A stretch of 64,000 nucleotides of DNA from Halodurantibacterium daqingensis. GTDB lineage: Bacteria; Pseudomonadota; Alphaproteobacteria; Rhodobacterales; Rhodobacteraceae. Where the stretch lies: contig NZ_JBHTFQ010000001.1 of NCBI RefSeq assembly GCF_042666235.1, positions 1 through 64,000 of the forward strand, given 5' to 3'. Shown one piece after another: positions 33,176 through 41,725 of this stretch. The number at the start of each line of letters is the position of its first letter. Positions within the stretch are counted from its first letter, which is position 1. The notes below the pieces were generated by a model, which saw nothing but the letters and a program-made list of their open reading frames with translations, searched no databases and had not been told where the DNA came from. The position numbers and the translations under genes were made by a program.

Positions 33176-35253
33176 AACTGACCGCAGCCTCGCTGTTCCA
33201 GCCGACGGTTCTGCTTGCGCTGGCGCTTATGGCGGTGATCGTGATGATGATCCTGCCGGTCCCAGCATGGGTTCTGGATGTGGGGCTTGCCACCTCCTTC
33301 GCGCTGGCGATCCTGATCTTCACGGTGACGCTGTTCATCGAGCGGCCGCTGGATTTCTCGGCCTTCCCCACGATCCTGCTCGCGTCCTTGATGCTGCGCC
33401 TGTCGCTCAACGTGTCGTCGACCAAGCTCATCATTGGCCAGGGCCACACCGGCACCCACGCGGCCGGAGAGGTCATTCAGGGCTTTGCCATGTTCATCAT
33501 GGGCGGAAGCGTCTTTCTGGGCGTCGTCGTTTTCTGCGTGCTGCTGATCGTCAATTTCGTGGTCATCACCAAGGGCGCCGGCCGGATGGCCGAGGTCGGC
33601 GCCCGGTTTGCACTGGACGGGATGCCGGGCAAGCAGCTTGCGATCGACAGCGACATGTCGGCAGGCGCGATCGACCATCAGGAGGCAAAGGCCCGGCGCG
33701 AGCGCGAACAGGCGGAAACCACCTTCTTCGGCTCGCTCGACGGCGCCTCGAAGTTCGTCAAGGGCGACGCGGTGGCGGGGCTTCTCATCACGCTTCTGAA
33801 CATCGTCATGGGGCTGATCATCGGCACGGTAATGCACGGCATGCCGATCGGCCGCGCCTTCGAAACCTACGCGATCCTGACGGTGGGCGACGGACTGGTC
33901 AGCCAGATACCCGCCGTCATCATCTCGATCGCCTCGGCGCTGCTGCTGGCGCGGGGCGGGGCCACCGGGGCGACCGATCGCGCGCTTTTTGCACAGCTGG
34001 GGCGCTATCCTGCCGCGCTTGGGACCGTGGCGCTGCTGATGGGCCTTTTCGCGCTGGTGCCGGGCCTGCCCTTCCTGCCCTTCGTGACCGGGGCCCTGGG
34101 GCTTGCGGCCGCGGCCTGGCATGTTCACCAGCGCGACAAGGCCCGCGCCGCCGCGCTGGTGTCCGAGCAGCCCAAGCCCGAACCGCGCGAACCATCCATG
34201 GGCGACATGCTGGACCTCGACGACATCCACGTCGAATTCGCGCCGAACCTCGTGTCGATGGTCCTTGATCCCGCGACCGGGCTTGATGCCCGAATTGCCA
34301 ACATGCGCAGCCATGTCGCGACGGTTTACGGGCTGATCCTGCCGGAAATGCGTCTGACGGATGACCCGAGCCTGCCGCCCGGCACCTATCGCATCCGCAT
34401 CCAGGGGGTCGAACAGGCCCGCGATCAGCTGTTCCCCGACAAGGTTCTTGCGCTGATCTCCGGCCCCGACGAACTGATGCCTTCCGGCGACGATGTGCGC
34501 GAACCGGTTTACGGGGCACCGGCGCGCTGGCTTGACACCGGCCTGCAGGAAGAGGCCGCACTGTCGGGGGCAACCGTCGTCAACCCGGCCGAGGTTCTTG
34601 CCACCCACCTGCTTGAGGTCATCAAGCGCAACTTTGCCCGCCTTCTGACCCTCAAGGGGCTGCGGCGCCTTCTGGACGAATTCACCAACCTTTCGGATCC
34701 GGCGCGCGCCGAGGCGAACCGGCGTATCCTTGAAGAACTGGTGCCTGAAAAGGTGCCTGTCGACATGCTGCTGGCGGTTCTGAAACTTCTGCTGGATGAA
34801 CGTGTGTCGATCCGCAACCTGCCGCTTATCCTCGAAGCGATCGCCGAGGTCCGCACCAACCATAGCACGCCAGAGGCTATCTGCGAACATGTGCGCCAGC
34901 GCCTCGGGTTCCAGCTCGTCGCCGAAATGCGGCGCGAGGACGGCACCATCCCTCTGATCCAGCTTGCGCCGGAATGGGAGAATACCTTCGCCGCACATCA
35001 GATCGACGGAGAGCGAGGCCAGACCGATGTCGCCCTCCCGCCGGCCGAGTTCAACCGGCTGGCCAATGCCCTCTCGGACAAGCTGGCGAAATCGGGGGAG
35101 GCGGGGGTGAATGCTGCAATCGTTACCTCGATGCGGCGCCGGCGCTTCCTGCGCACCGTGCTGTCGGCGCGTGGCCTGAATGCACCCGTCCTGTCGTTCG
35201 AGGAAATCGGTCTGGAGGCCCGGCCGGCACTGGTGGGCATGGTCGCGGCATGA
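33172..35253 (+). CDS. flhA: Flagellar type III export gate protein FlhA
   Basis: Encodes 693 aa from the ATG at 33172 (MKLTAASLFQPTVLLALALM). About eight membrane helices fill residues 15-310, with LASLMLRLSLNVSSTKLIIG and the FIPEP-loop-equivalent region near VVITKGAGRMAEVGARFALD, both FlhA signatures. The cytoplasmic C-terminal domain (about 340-693), which docks chaperone-substrate complexes, is full length. Overlaps of 4 bases with the transglycosylase gene and with fliR show a tightly coupled export operon. Confidence 0.98.
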   Translation: MKLTAASLFQPTVLLALALMAVIVMMILPVPAWVLDVGLATSFALAILIFTVTLFIERPLDFSAFPTILLASLMLRLSLNVSSTKLIIGQGHTGTHAAGEVIQGFAMFIMGGSVFLGVVVFCVLLIVNFVVITKGAGRMAEVGARFALDGMPGKQLAIDSDMSAGAIDHQEAKARREREQAETTFFGSLDGASKFVKGDAVAGLLITLLNIVMGLIIGTVMHGMPIGRAFETYAILTVGDGLVSQIPAVIISIASALLLARGGATGATDRALFAQLGRYPAALGTVALLMGLFALVPGLPFLPFVTGALGLAAAAWHVHQRDKARAAALVSEQPKPEPREPSMGDMLDLDDIHVEFAPNLVSMVLDPATGLDARIANMRSHVATVYGLILPEMRLTDDPSLPPGTYRIRIQGVEQARDQLFPDKVLALISGPDELMPSGDDVREPVYGAPARWLDTGLQEEAALSGATVVNPAEVLATHLLEVIKRNFARLLTLKGLRRLLDEFTNLSDPARAEANRRILEELVPEKVPVDMLLAVLKLLLDERVSIRNLPLILEAIAEVRTNHSTPEAICEHVRQRLGFQLVAEMRREDGTIPLIQLAPEWENTFAAHQIDGERGQTDVALPPAEFNRLANALSDKLAKSGEAGVNAAIVTSMRRRRFLRTVLSARGLNAPVLSFEEIGLEARPALVGMVAA

Positions 35254-36041
35254 CGCCGGAACTTGCCTCGGCGCTGCTGGCGATCACCGGCCAAAGCCAG
35301 GAATGGCTTCTGGCCGGATTTTTCATCTTTCTCAGGGTTGGCGCGGCGGTCGCCGTTCTGCCCGTCTTTGGCGATCAGGCCGTGCCGCAGCGGGTCCGCC
35401 TGGGTGCAGCCCTTGCCTTCACCCTGGTACTGCTACCGCTTGCTGAAGCCGATCTTGCCCCCCTGGTGGCCGCAGGCCGCATCGTGACCCCGGCGGTCGC
35501 CACCGAGGTGATTGCCGGCCTTCTTCTGGGTCTCGCGCTCCGGCTGTTCGTGATGGTGCTGCAGATCGCCGGAACCATCGCCGCGCAATCAACCTCGCTT
35601 GCACAGTTCTTCGGGGGGGCTGGCGTGGATCCGCAACCGGCCATCGCCCAGGTCTTCCTGATCGGCGGGGTTGCCCTGGCCGTCATGTCCGGCCTTCACG
35701 TCCGCCTCGCCGAGGCGTTCCTTCTTTCATACCAGATGTTGCCGCCGGGCCGTTTCCCGCTGCCCGGGGTGGTCAGCGAATGGGGGGTGATGCAGGTGGC
35801 GCGCGCCTTCTCGCTCGCCTTCATCCTCTCGGCACCCTTTGTCATTGCCGCACTGGTCTACAACCTGGCGCTGGGGGCGATCAACAAGGCCATGCCGCAG
35901 CTCATGGTGGCCTTTGTCGGTGCGCCGGCCCTGACGCTGGGGGGCCTGCTCTTGCTGCTGGTGGTCACACCCGTTCTTCTCTCCATCTGGCATGAGGCCT
36001 TCCAGAACTTCCTCGGCGATCCGTTCGGAGCCGCAAGATGA
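35250..36041 (+). CDS. fliR: Flagellar export gate protein FliR
   Basis: Encodes 263 aa with six hydrophobic segments (for example WLLAGFFIFLRVGAAVAVLP and GLLLGLALRLFVMVLQIAG). PVFGDQAVPQRVRLGAALAF is the FliR N-terminal signature and AQSTSLAQFFGG the conserved second motif. FliR forms the inner-membrane export gate with FliP and FliQ. The start and stop each overlap a neighbour by 4 bases (flhA, flhB). Confidence 0.97.
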   Translation: MTPELASALLAITGQSQEWLLAGFFIFLRVGAAVAVLPVFGDQAVPQRVRLGAALAFTLVLLPLAEADLAPLVAAGRIVTPAVATEVIAGLLLGLALRLFVMVLQIAGTIAAQSTSLAQFFGGAGVDPQPAIAQVFLIGGVALAVMSGLHVRLAEAFLLSYQMLPPGRFPLPGVVSEWGVMQVARAFSLAFILSAPFVIAALVYNLALGAINKAMPQLMVAFVGAPALTLGGLLLLLVVTPVLLSIWHEAFQNFLGDPFGAAR

Positions 36042-37123
36042 GCCAGGAAGAAAGCGGCGAGAAAGAACACGAACCTTCCCAGCGCAAGCTTGAACAGGCG
36101 CGCGAAAAGGGCGAGGTCGTCAAATCGACCGAGCTGACAACGGCCGCTGCCTATCTGGGCCTGCTTCTGGCAGGCGTCATTGCGGGGCTAGCAACCCTGC
36201 GGCAGGCGGGCGATGCGGGCCTGGTCCTGCTCGACCAGGCCGACAGGTTGGCGCCACTGTTCCTGACGCAGGGAAGCGCAATCGCCGGCGGGCTTCTGGG
36301 CACGGTTGCGCTGGCAATGGCGCCCCTGCTGCTCTTGCCTGCCGTTTGTGTGTTCCTCGCGCTTGTTGCCCAACGCGCCATCGTCTTTGCACCTGACAAG
36401 CTGATGCCAAAGCTCTCGCGGATCTCGCCCCTGGGCAATGCGAAGAACAAGTTCGGCCGTTCGGGCCTGTTCGAGTTCGCCAAGAGCTTCCTGAAACTGA
36501 TCATCATTTCCCTGGTCCTGTGGATCTTCCTGCTCAGCCGCCTGCCGGAAATCGTTGCAAGCCTGCATCTGGCGCCCGGACCGATCTCGGCACTGTTCTT
36601 TCGCCTGGTGGGGGCGTTTCTTTCGATCATTCTGGTGATCGCCACCTTGCTGGGCGCGGTGGATTACCTCTGGCAGCGCCATGAACACCTCCGGAAGAAC
36701 CGCATGACCCGGAAGGAGATGATGGACGAGATGAAGAACTCGGAAGGGGATCCGCACATCAAGCAGCAGCGTAGGCAGCGCGGGTATGAGATCGCCACGA
36801 ACCGGATGATGGCGGATGTGCCGAAATCCGACGTGGTGATCGTGAACCCGACCCATTACGCCGTCGCGCTGAAATGGGATCGCACCACCCCCGGCGCCCC
36901 CGTCTGCGTCGCCAAGGGCGTGGATGAGGTCGCCGCCCGGATCCGCGCCGCTGCAGCCGAGGCCGGGGTGCCCCTGCACCACGACGCACCCACCGCCCGC
37001 GCGCTGCACGCCACGGTCCGGATCGGCGAGCAGATCCGGCCCGAGCATTACCGCGCCGTCGCTGCCGCGATCCGGTTTGCCGAAACGATGCGCCAGAAGG
37101 CACGGAAAGGATGGCAAAGATGA
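36038..37123 (+). CDS. flhB: Flagellar export switch protein FlhB
   Basis: Encodes 361 aa. The basic N-terminus EPSQRKLEQAREKGEVVKS is a FlhB hallmark. Four membrane helices span about residues 35-210, then the cytoplasmic domain carries the autocleavage site VVIVNPTHYAVAL (Asn270-Pro271). Cleavage at NPTH with FliK signalling switches export from rod/hook to filament substrates. It overlaps fliR upstream, and the next small gene begins within its stop. Confidence 0.98.
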   Translation: MSQEESGEKEHEPSQRKLEQAREKGEVVKSTELTTAAAYLGLLLAGVIAGLATLRQAGDAGLVLLDQADRLAPLFLTQGSAIAGGLLGTVALAMAPLLLLPAVCVFLALVAQRAIVFAPDKLMPKLSRISPLGNAKNKFGRSGLFEFAKSFLKLIIISLVLWIFLLSRLPEIVASLHLAPGPISALFFRLVGAFLSIILVIATLLGAVDYLWQRHEHLRKNRMTRKEMMDEMKNSEGDPHIKQQRRQRGYEIATNRMMADVPKSDVVIVNPTHYAVALKWDRTTPGAPVCVAKGVDEVAARIRAAAAEAGVPLHHDAPTARALHATVRIGEQIRPEHYRAVAAAIRFAETMRQKARKGWQR

Positions 37124-37458
37124 ACAAGGACAAGATGGCCCGGCTCAGGGCAGCAAAGACCTTGACCCAGATGGCCGAGGATGCAGAGCTGGCCCGGGTA
37201 AGGGCTGCAATGGCCCGCCGCAATGCAACCCTCGAGGCTTTACGGCGGCTCGAAAGCGGCGTTCTGGTCGAGCCGACCGACATCGCGGCACAATGCGCCC
37301 GCGGCAGGTATGCGCTTTGGCAAGAACGCCAGCGCCGTCATCTGAACATGCGCCTGGCGAAGGAAACGGCCGAGTGGCTGACGCTGCGCGAGACGGCAAC
37401 CAGAGCTGTCGGGCGCAATGACAGCCTTCGCCGCCTGCTGAGGAAGCTGGAAAGCTAG
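37120..37458 (+). CDS. Small helical protein co-translated with flhB (FliJ-like candidate)
   Basis: Encodes 112 aa from the ATG at 37120, which overlaps the flhB stop (ATGA) and has a GGAAAGG stretch about 9 bases upstream; an ATG at 37111 is an alternative. It is a highly charged, Arg/Leu/Glu-rich helical protein with coiled-coil character and no signal peptide (KMARLRAAKTLTQMAEDAEL; LRRLLRKLES at the end). No family is recognised. FliJ, the small coiled-coil export chaperone, has no other candidate in the window, and the coupling to flhB fits such a role. That assignment is an inference. Confidence 0.65.
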   Translation: MNKDKMARLRAAKTLTQMAEDAELARVRAAMARRNATLEALRRLESGVLVEPTDIAAQCARGRYALWQERQRRHLNMRLAKETAEWLTLRETATRAVGRNDSLRRLLRKLES

Positions 37459-37686
37459 CCTGGCCAAGCCGATGCTCACGGTCGCAGCCGGAACCGGACC
37501 GCACGTTCGCCGCCGCGTCGGATATCTGCAACTCAGCCAAGCGCACCTCGGCCGCGCGGGGTATTCAGGCTTCGCCTCATCCCCGGTCAGTCGGATCATG
37601 TCCATAACCGCGGGGCATCAGGGGCTCTCATAGACGGCCAGAACCCATTGTTCTTCTGCAATTTTGAAGATTCAGCCTCTGCAGGA
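37459..37686. other. Spacer between the flhB operon and an IS remnant
   Basis: No gene recognised in either direction over about 230 bases. The segment leads into the decayed IS5-type transposase tail and may include more diverged transposase sequence, since the frame upstream of 37687 stays open to about 37630 without clear family resemblance. Confidence 0.35.
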
Positions 37687-37820
37687 AAGCGCCGCAGCCG
37701 GATCGAGATCATGTTCAGGCGAGTGAAGGACTGGCGGCGCGTCGCCACCCGCTAGGGTCGGTGACCCAGTGTCTTCCTCTCGGCCACGCCCTCGCCGCTA
37801 CCGTCATCTTCTGGCCATGA
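37687..37820 (+). pseudogene. Decayed C-terminus of an IS5-family transposase
   Basis: Reading from 37687 gives KRRSRIEIMFRRVKDWRRVATR and then a TAG at 37753-37755, where IS5-type transposases continue as YDRC and so on. Another in-frame stop follows at 37762-37764, then PSVFLSA. A shift to the frame beginning at 37788 gives ALAATVIFWP and a stop at 37818-37820, the typical end of the protein. The KRR-R-E-MF-R-KDWRR-ATR core and the LAATVIFW ending together identify the catalytic-domain tail (final Glu of the DDE triad lies in the RIE motif). Two stops and a frameshift show it is dead. No intact ends were found. Confidence 0.8.
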
Positions 37821-37966
37821 CGCGAGAACGAGTCCTCATCCAAGTCTCCACGGCTTTCGGGTGGCTGGATCCCGAGGCGGGGCCTCCCGGAACAGGCGCA
37901 TCGCCGCCTGCAGGGCGGGCATCAGGACTGCGCGCCCCCTGGAACGCCTGGGGCCGCCCGGTTGTC

Positions 37967-37984
37967 GGGCCGCGGTGGCGGCCC
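37967..37984 (-). terminator. Hairpin after the flgB-fliL operon
   Basis: GGGCCGC at 37967-37973 pairs with GCGGCCC at 37978-37984 around a GGTG loop, about 10 bases beyond the fliL stop. There is no U tract. It may end the long leftward rod/ring operon. Confidence 0.45.
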
Positions 37985-37993
37985 GCGGCACGG

Positions 37994-38458
37994 TCAGCTG
38001 TCCTGGCGCAGGATATCCGAAATCAGGACATCGCGCACTGCGGGCCCGGCCTGTTTGCGGGCAGCCTCGCGCAGGGCCTCGCGCAGGGTCTGCATCGAAC
38101 TGCTGGTGGTAAAATTGCCCCGGAAGCCGCCGGCATTGGCATGATCGAACATGACCTGGAGGAAACTGTCGCGCAGCTTCGGCTCCCGTGCCTGCAGATC
38201 GGCAAGGCTTCCAGCGGCGATCTCCAGGCTTAACGACAAGACCACCATCGACTGGACCCGACCGTTCTCGACCAGGGGAACGACGAACTGGCTGGACAGC
38301 GGCATGAACTGCGTCTCCCCTGCGACTGTCGGCGCTGCGGTATCCTCCTCGACGGCAAGCGGATCGTCAGGCGCGGCGGGCGTCCGCAGCAGAAGGCCCC
38401 CGGCGATCCCGATGCCGAGCCCCGTGATCGCAAGAAGAACAGGAAGCAGTTTTCGCAT
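37994..38458 (-). CDS. fliL: Flagellar basal body-associated protein FliL
   Basis: Encodes 154 aa from the ATG at 38458, preceded by GAAGGG; a TTG at 38473 that overlaps the flgH stop is an alternative. One N-terminal membrane helix (VLLAITGLGIGIAGGLLL) is followed by a periplasmic FliL domain with LVENGRVQSMVVLSLSLEI and LREALREAARKQAGPAVRDV near the end. FliL surrounds stator units and supports motor torque. It is the last gene of the nine-gene leftward operon. Confidence 0.85.
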   Translation of the reverse strand: MRKLLPVLLAITGLGIGIAGGLLLRTPAAPDDPLAVEEDTAAPTVAGETQFMPLSSQFVVPLVENGRVQSMVVLSLSLEIAAGSLADLQAREPKLRDSFLQVMFDHANAGGFRGNFTTSSSMQTLREALREAARKQAGPAVRDVLISDILRQDS

Positions 38459-38469
38459 GGGTTGACCCT

Positions 38470-39210
38470 TCAATATGGTAGCAGGATATCGGCGATCTGC
38501 TGCCCGTACCTGGGCTGCTGGACGTCGCTGATCTGTCCCCGGCCGCCATAGGAGATCCGGGCACCGGCGATCTTGTCGTAGGTAATCTCGTTCTGGCGCG
38601 AGATATCCTCGGGGCGCACATAGCCGGAGATCAGAAGCTCCCGCAGCTCGTTGTTCACACGCACCTCCTGGGTGCCTTCGACGCGCAGGACGCCATTCGC
38701 CAGCCGTTCGACCACTGTCGCAGCCACGCGGAGCGTGAGCTTTTCGCGCCGTCGAACCGATCCGTCGCCCTTGAAACTGCTGGCCGAACTGGCTTCGACC
38801 GCATTCGCCATCGACGCGCCGTCTGGCAGTTCCTCGTTCAGGCGCTCGGGTATCCCGAACAGCGAGGGGATCCCCATATTGCCCGACGCCGCACGACTTC
38901 GGCCGGTTGTGTTCGAAATCTCGGCCCGATCATCGATCTCTATGACAACGGTCAGGATGTCGCCGCGCTGCCCCGCGCGTCGATCCCCCAGAAGCGACCG
39001 GTGCCCCGACGACCAGAGCGAGGCCTCGTCCGAATAGCGACGCTTGTCCTGCCGTTCGGGCAACGGCGTGCTGTAGAGTGCATGATGCTGGTAACTGCCT
39101 TCCAGCGGCGAAAAGCCGGGTGCCTTGCCGACCTGGCTCAGCGGGCTGCACCCGGCCGCAGCAGATGCGGCCAGCAGCAAGGGAAGGACGGGAAAGCTGC
39201 TCTGGGTCAA
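38470..39210 (-). CDS. flgH: Flagellar L-ring lipoprotein FlgH
   Basis: Encodes 246 aa. The signal sequence ends in the lipobox LLAASAAAGC (Cys21), as expected for an outer-membrane lipoprotein. ASLWSSGHRSLLGDRRAGQRGDILTVVIEI is the FlgH domain start, and GYVRPEDISRQNEITYDKIAGARISYGGRG is its C-terminal signature. It forms the outer-membrane L ring. The start overlaps the flgA stop by 4 bases. Confidence 0.97.
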   Translation of the reverse strand: MTQSSFPVLPLLLAASAAAGCSPLSQVGKAPGFSPLEGSYQHHALYSTPLPERQDKRRYSDEASLWSSGHRSLLGDRRAGQRGDILTVVIEIDDRAEISNTTGRSRAASGNMGIPSLFGIPERLNEELPDGASMANAVEASSASSFKGDGSVRRREKLTLRVAATVVERLANGVLRVEGTQEVRVNNELRELLISGYVRPEDISRQNEITYDKIAGARISYGGRGQISDVQQPRYGQQIADILLPY

Positions 39211-39632
39211 TTGCTGCCTCCGGTCACATGGATTGCACCCTCGGCACCGATGATGCCGGTGACGGTGCTGCGTGAGGCAAGGTTCATGACGCGGATCATG
39301 TCGCCCACCCCGCCACGGCCCAGCGCCCGACCTTCGGTGACGATCGAAAGCGGCCCCCTTGCATAGACAAGCGGCACGAGCTGGTTCCGGTCAATGATGG
39401 CCGGGGCACCAAGATCGCCGGGCCGCAGGGGACGCCCGGCATAGATTGCGACGCGAACCTCCTGGCCAACCACGTCGCGCGGATCGGACAAAGCACCTGG
39501 AACTGCCATGCTTGCGCGTGTGATGTCCTCGGACGCCACGACTGTCCCGGGCCGCAGCGTGCGCACCGCCTCGAGCGTTTCCGCATTCGCAGGAGTGACC
39601 ATGAGCATCAGCAAAAGAAGGCCGCGCATCAT
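39207..39632 (-). CDS. flgA: P-ring assembly chaperone FlgA
   Basis: Encodes 141 aa, short compared with enteric FlgA (about 220) but usual for this lineage, keeping mainly the SAF domain. A signal peptide (MMRGLLLLMLMVTPANA) precedes LRPGTVVASEDITRASM, GQEVRVAIYAGRPLRPGDLG and LASRSTVTGIIGAEGAIHV. It assists FlgI polymerisation in the periplasm. The ATG shares one base with the flgG stop and the gene overlaps flgH by 4 bases. Confidence 0.92.
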   Translation of the reverse strand: MMRGLLLLMLMVTPANAETLEAVRTLRPGTVVASEDITRASMAVPGALSDPRDVVGQEVRVAIYAGRPLRPGDLGAPAIIDRNQLVPLVYARGPLSIVTEGRALGRGGVGDMIRVMNLASRSTVTGIIGAEGAIHVTGGSN

Positions 39633-40417
39633 CAGCGCACCTGTGATGTTGCAGCAAGCATCTGGTCGGCGGCGGTAATAACCTTGGCATTCAGTTCGTA
39701 TCCCCGCTGCGCCTTGATCAGTTCCGTCACCTCACGAACGGCATCGACCGAACTGTCCTCCAGGTAGCCCTGGCGCAATGTGCCCAGCCCATCCTCGCCT
39801 GGCGCCGCGACAAGCGCGGGCCCCGAAGCCTCGGTTTCCAGGAAGAGGTTGGCGCCGATCGCCTCGAGTCCCTTTTCATTGGTGAAACCTGCCAGCGTGA
39901 ACTGACCCAGCAGCTCGGCCTCGGTCCGATTCCCGAAATAGGCATAGACCTCACCGGCGGCGTTGATCGAGAGGCTGCGCGCATCATCGGGGATGACGAT
40001 TCCGGGCACGACCTCATAGCCTTCCGAGGTAACGATCAGGCCATCTGCAGATCGTTTCAGCGCCCCGTCCCGCGTGAAGCCGGCCCCGCCATTCGGCAGG
40101 GCCACCTCCAGATAGCCGCGCCCTTCGATGGCGAGATCGAGATCGCCGCCCGTCTGGGCCAGTGACCCCTGTGCAAGCTGCACCGACACGGCCGCGGGAC
40201 GCACCCCAAGCCCGATCTGAACCCCCGTTGGCAGCAAGGTGCCCTCGGCCGAGGAGATCGTCCCCGGCCGGGTGACCTGCTGATAATGAAGATCCGCGAA
40301 TTCCGCGCGGCGGGCGTTGTAGCCGGTGGTGTTCATGTTGGCGAGGTTGTTGGAAACGACCTCGACGCGCATCTGCTGGGCACTCATGCCACTGGCGGCA
40401 ATCTGAAGCGCACGCAT
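39632..40417 (-). CDS. flgG: Flagellar distal rod protein FlgG
   Basis: Encodes 261 aa. MRALQIAASGMSAQQMRVEV, VSNNLANMNTTGYNARRAEF and YQQVTRPG are FlgG-specific N-terminal features, and the C-terminus ends VTELIKAQRGYELNAKVITAADQML. FlgG builds the distal rod that crosses the P and L rings. It lies 12 bases downstream of flgF and overlaps flgA by one base. Confidence 0.97.
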   Translation of the reverse strand: MRALQIAASGMSAQQMRVEVVSNNLANMNTTGYNARRAEFADLHYQQVTRPGTISSAEGTLLPTGVQIGLGVRPAAVSVQLAQGSLAQTGGDLDLAIEGRGYLEVALPNGGAGFTRDGALKRSADGLIVTSEGYEVVPGIVIPDDARSLSINAAGEVYAYFGNRTEAELLGQFTLAGFTNEKGLEAIGANLFLETEASGPALVAAPGEDGLGTLRQGYLEDSSVDAVREVTELIKAQRGYELNAKVITAADQMLAATSQVR

Positions 40418-40429
40418 GGATGAACCTTT

Positions 40430-41146
40430 CTATTTGCCTAAAGCCTGAACGACGGCGCGAATGCGCTCGTCCTCACGCTCGATGAAGGATTGCCCAAGCT
40501 CGTAGGCGCGCTGCACTTCGATCATGCGCGCAACCTCGGCAATGGGGTCGACGTTGGACTCTTCCAGGTATCCCTGGACCAGCCGTGCACCCTCCAGCGG
40601 CTCGGTGCCGGCGGGGCTGCGGAACAGGGTTCCGGCTTCCCGCTGCAAGCCCAGGGGATCGGCCGGGACAAAGACGCCCACCTGGGCGAAGGCCAGCCCA
40701 TCGGCCGAAAGCGTGCCATCGGTGCCGAGTGCCACTTTGGCCGCATCAGGCGGGATGAAGATCGGCGCACCGCCGCCATCAAGAAGCCGATACCCGTCCG
40801 GAGTAACCAGTTCGCCCTCGGCATTGGGAGTGAAATGCCCCGCGCGCGTCAACCGTTCGCCCTGCGGGGTTTCCACCAGGAAAAATCCGTCTCCCTCGAT
40901 TGCGAAGTCGAAGGTGCCGTTCGTCTGCGTCAGCCCGCCCTGTCGGAGGCTTATGTGCCGGCCATTGGCAAGGGCCATCGACAGCGACGGCTCATCGCCC
41001 TCAAGCCGGCGTACGAACTCCGAAAAGACGATCCCCTCCTTCCGGAAGCCTGTGGTCGAGATGTTGGCGATGTTATGCGCAACAATCTGCATTTCCCGCA
41101 TCAGTCCGGATTGGCGCGTAAGCGAGGTATAGTTGGCATTGTCCAT
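40430..41146 (-). CDS. flgF: Flagellar proximal rod protein FlgF
   Basis: Encodes 238 aa. MDNANYTSLTRQSGLMREMQ and AHNIANISTTGFRKEGIVFSE are typical of FlgF, as are FDFAIEGDGFFLVETPQGERLTRAGHF and the C-terminal VARMIEVQRAYELGQSFI helix. It forms part of the proximal rod with FlgB, FlgC and FliE. It starts 1 base after the fliQ stop. Confidence 0.95.
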   Translation of the reverse strand: MDNANYTSLTRQSGLMREMQIVAHNIANISTTGFRKEGIVFSEFVRRLEGDEPSLSMALANGRHISLRQGGLTQTNGTFDFAIEGDGFFLVETPQGERLTRAGHFTPNAEGELVTPDGYRLLDGGGAPIFIPPDAAKVALGTDGTLSADGLAFAQVGVFVPADPLGLQREAGTLFRSPAGTEPLEGARLVQGYLEESNVDPIAEVARMIEVQRAYELGQSFIEREDERIRAVVQALGK

Positions 41147-41147
41147 G

Positions 41148-41420
41148 TCAGTTTCCCGCGATCAGTGGGATGATCCTGTCGGTGAAGAAGGCAACCAGCG
41201 TGGCGGACATGAAGCTCATCGAGACCCAGAAGACGATCAGCATCGCCAGCGCCTTGGGTACGAAGGTCAACGTCATCTCCTGCACCGAGGTGAGTGCCTG
41301 AAACAGGCCGACCGTGACGCCAGCCACCAGAGCCACTGCAAGAATGGGCGCCGAAATCATCACGGCAATCCAGAGGCCCTGTCGCAGCGTGTCGAAGAAG
41401 ATCGCCTCCTGCATCATCAA
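41148..41420 (-). CDS. fliQ: Flagellar export gate protein FliQ
   Basis: Encodes 90 aa with two membrane helices (GLWIAVMISAPILAVALVAGVTVGLFQALTSVQEM region and LAMLIVFWVSMSFMSATLVAFF). The AVTSVQEMTLTFVPK-type loop (here ALTSVQEMTLTFVPK) is the FliQ signature. It joins FliP and FliR in the export channel. It overlaps the fliE stop by 4 bases and sits, unusually compared with enterics, inside a rod gene operon. Confidence 0.96.
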   Translation of the reverse strand: MMMQEAIFFDTLRQGLWIAVMISAPILAVALVAGVTVGLFQALTSVQEMTLTFVPKALAMLIVFWVSMSFMSATLVAFFTDRIIPLIAGN

Positions 41421-41707
41421 ACCGGCATCCGCAGGATTTCCTGATAGGCCTCCACCACCTTGTCGCGGATCGTCACAGCCGTCTCGACAGCCAGTTCGGT
41501 CGCCGCCAGGGCCTGGACAAGCGCGTGCGGATCGGCATCGCCGACCATCGCCGCCTTGGCCGTCTGCTCGCCTTGTTGCAGCGTTTCGGTGAAACTAGCC
41601 GCCACCTGAGCAAATTTTTCGCTCAATCCCCCTGATGATTCCCCGGGGAGTGTGGCCGGACGCGCCTGCGCATAGCTTTGCGCAGCGAGAATCGCTTTCA
41701 TATCCAT
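41417..41707 (-). CDS. fliE: Flagellar hook-basal body protein FliE
   Basis: Encodes 96 aa. The C-terminal two thirds carry the FliE pattern: FTETLQQGEQTAKAAMVGDA, then DPHALVQALAATELAVETAVTIRDKVVEAYQEILRMPV, where the VEAYQEILRMPV ending is characteristic. FliE connects the MS ring to the rod. It lies 18 bases after flgC and overlaps fliQ. Confidence 0.95.
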   Translation of the reverse strand: MDMKAILAAQSYAQARPATLPGESSGGLSEKFAQVAASFTETLQQGEQTAKAAMVGDADPHALVQALAATELAVETAVTIRDKVVEAYQEILRMPV

Positions 41708-41725
41708 TCTGGATCTCCTTGTGTG

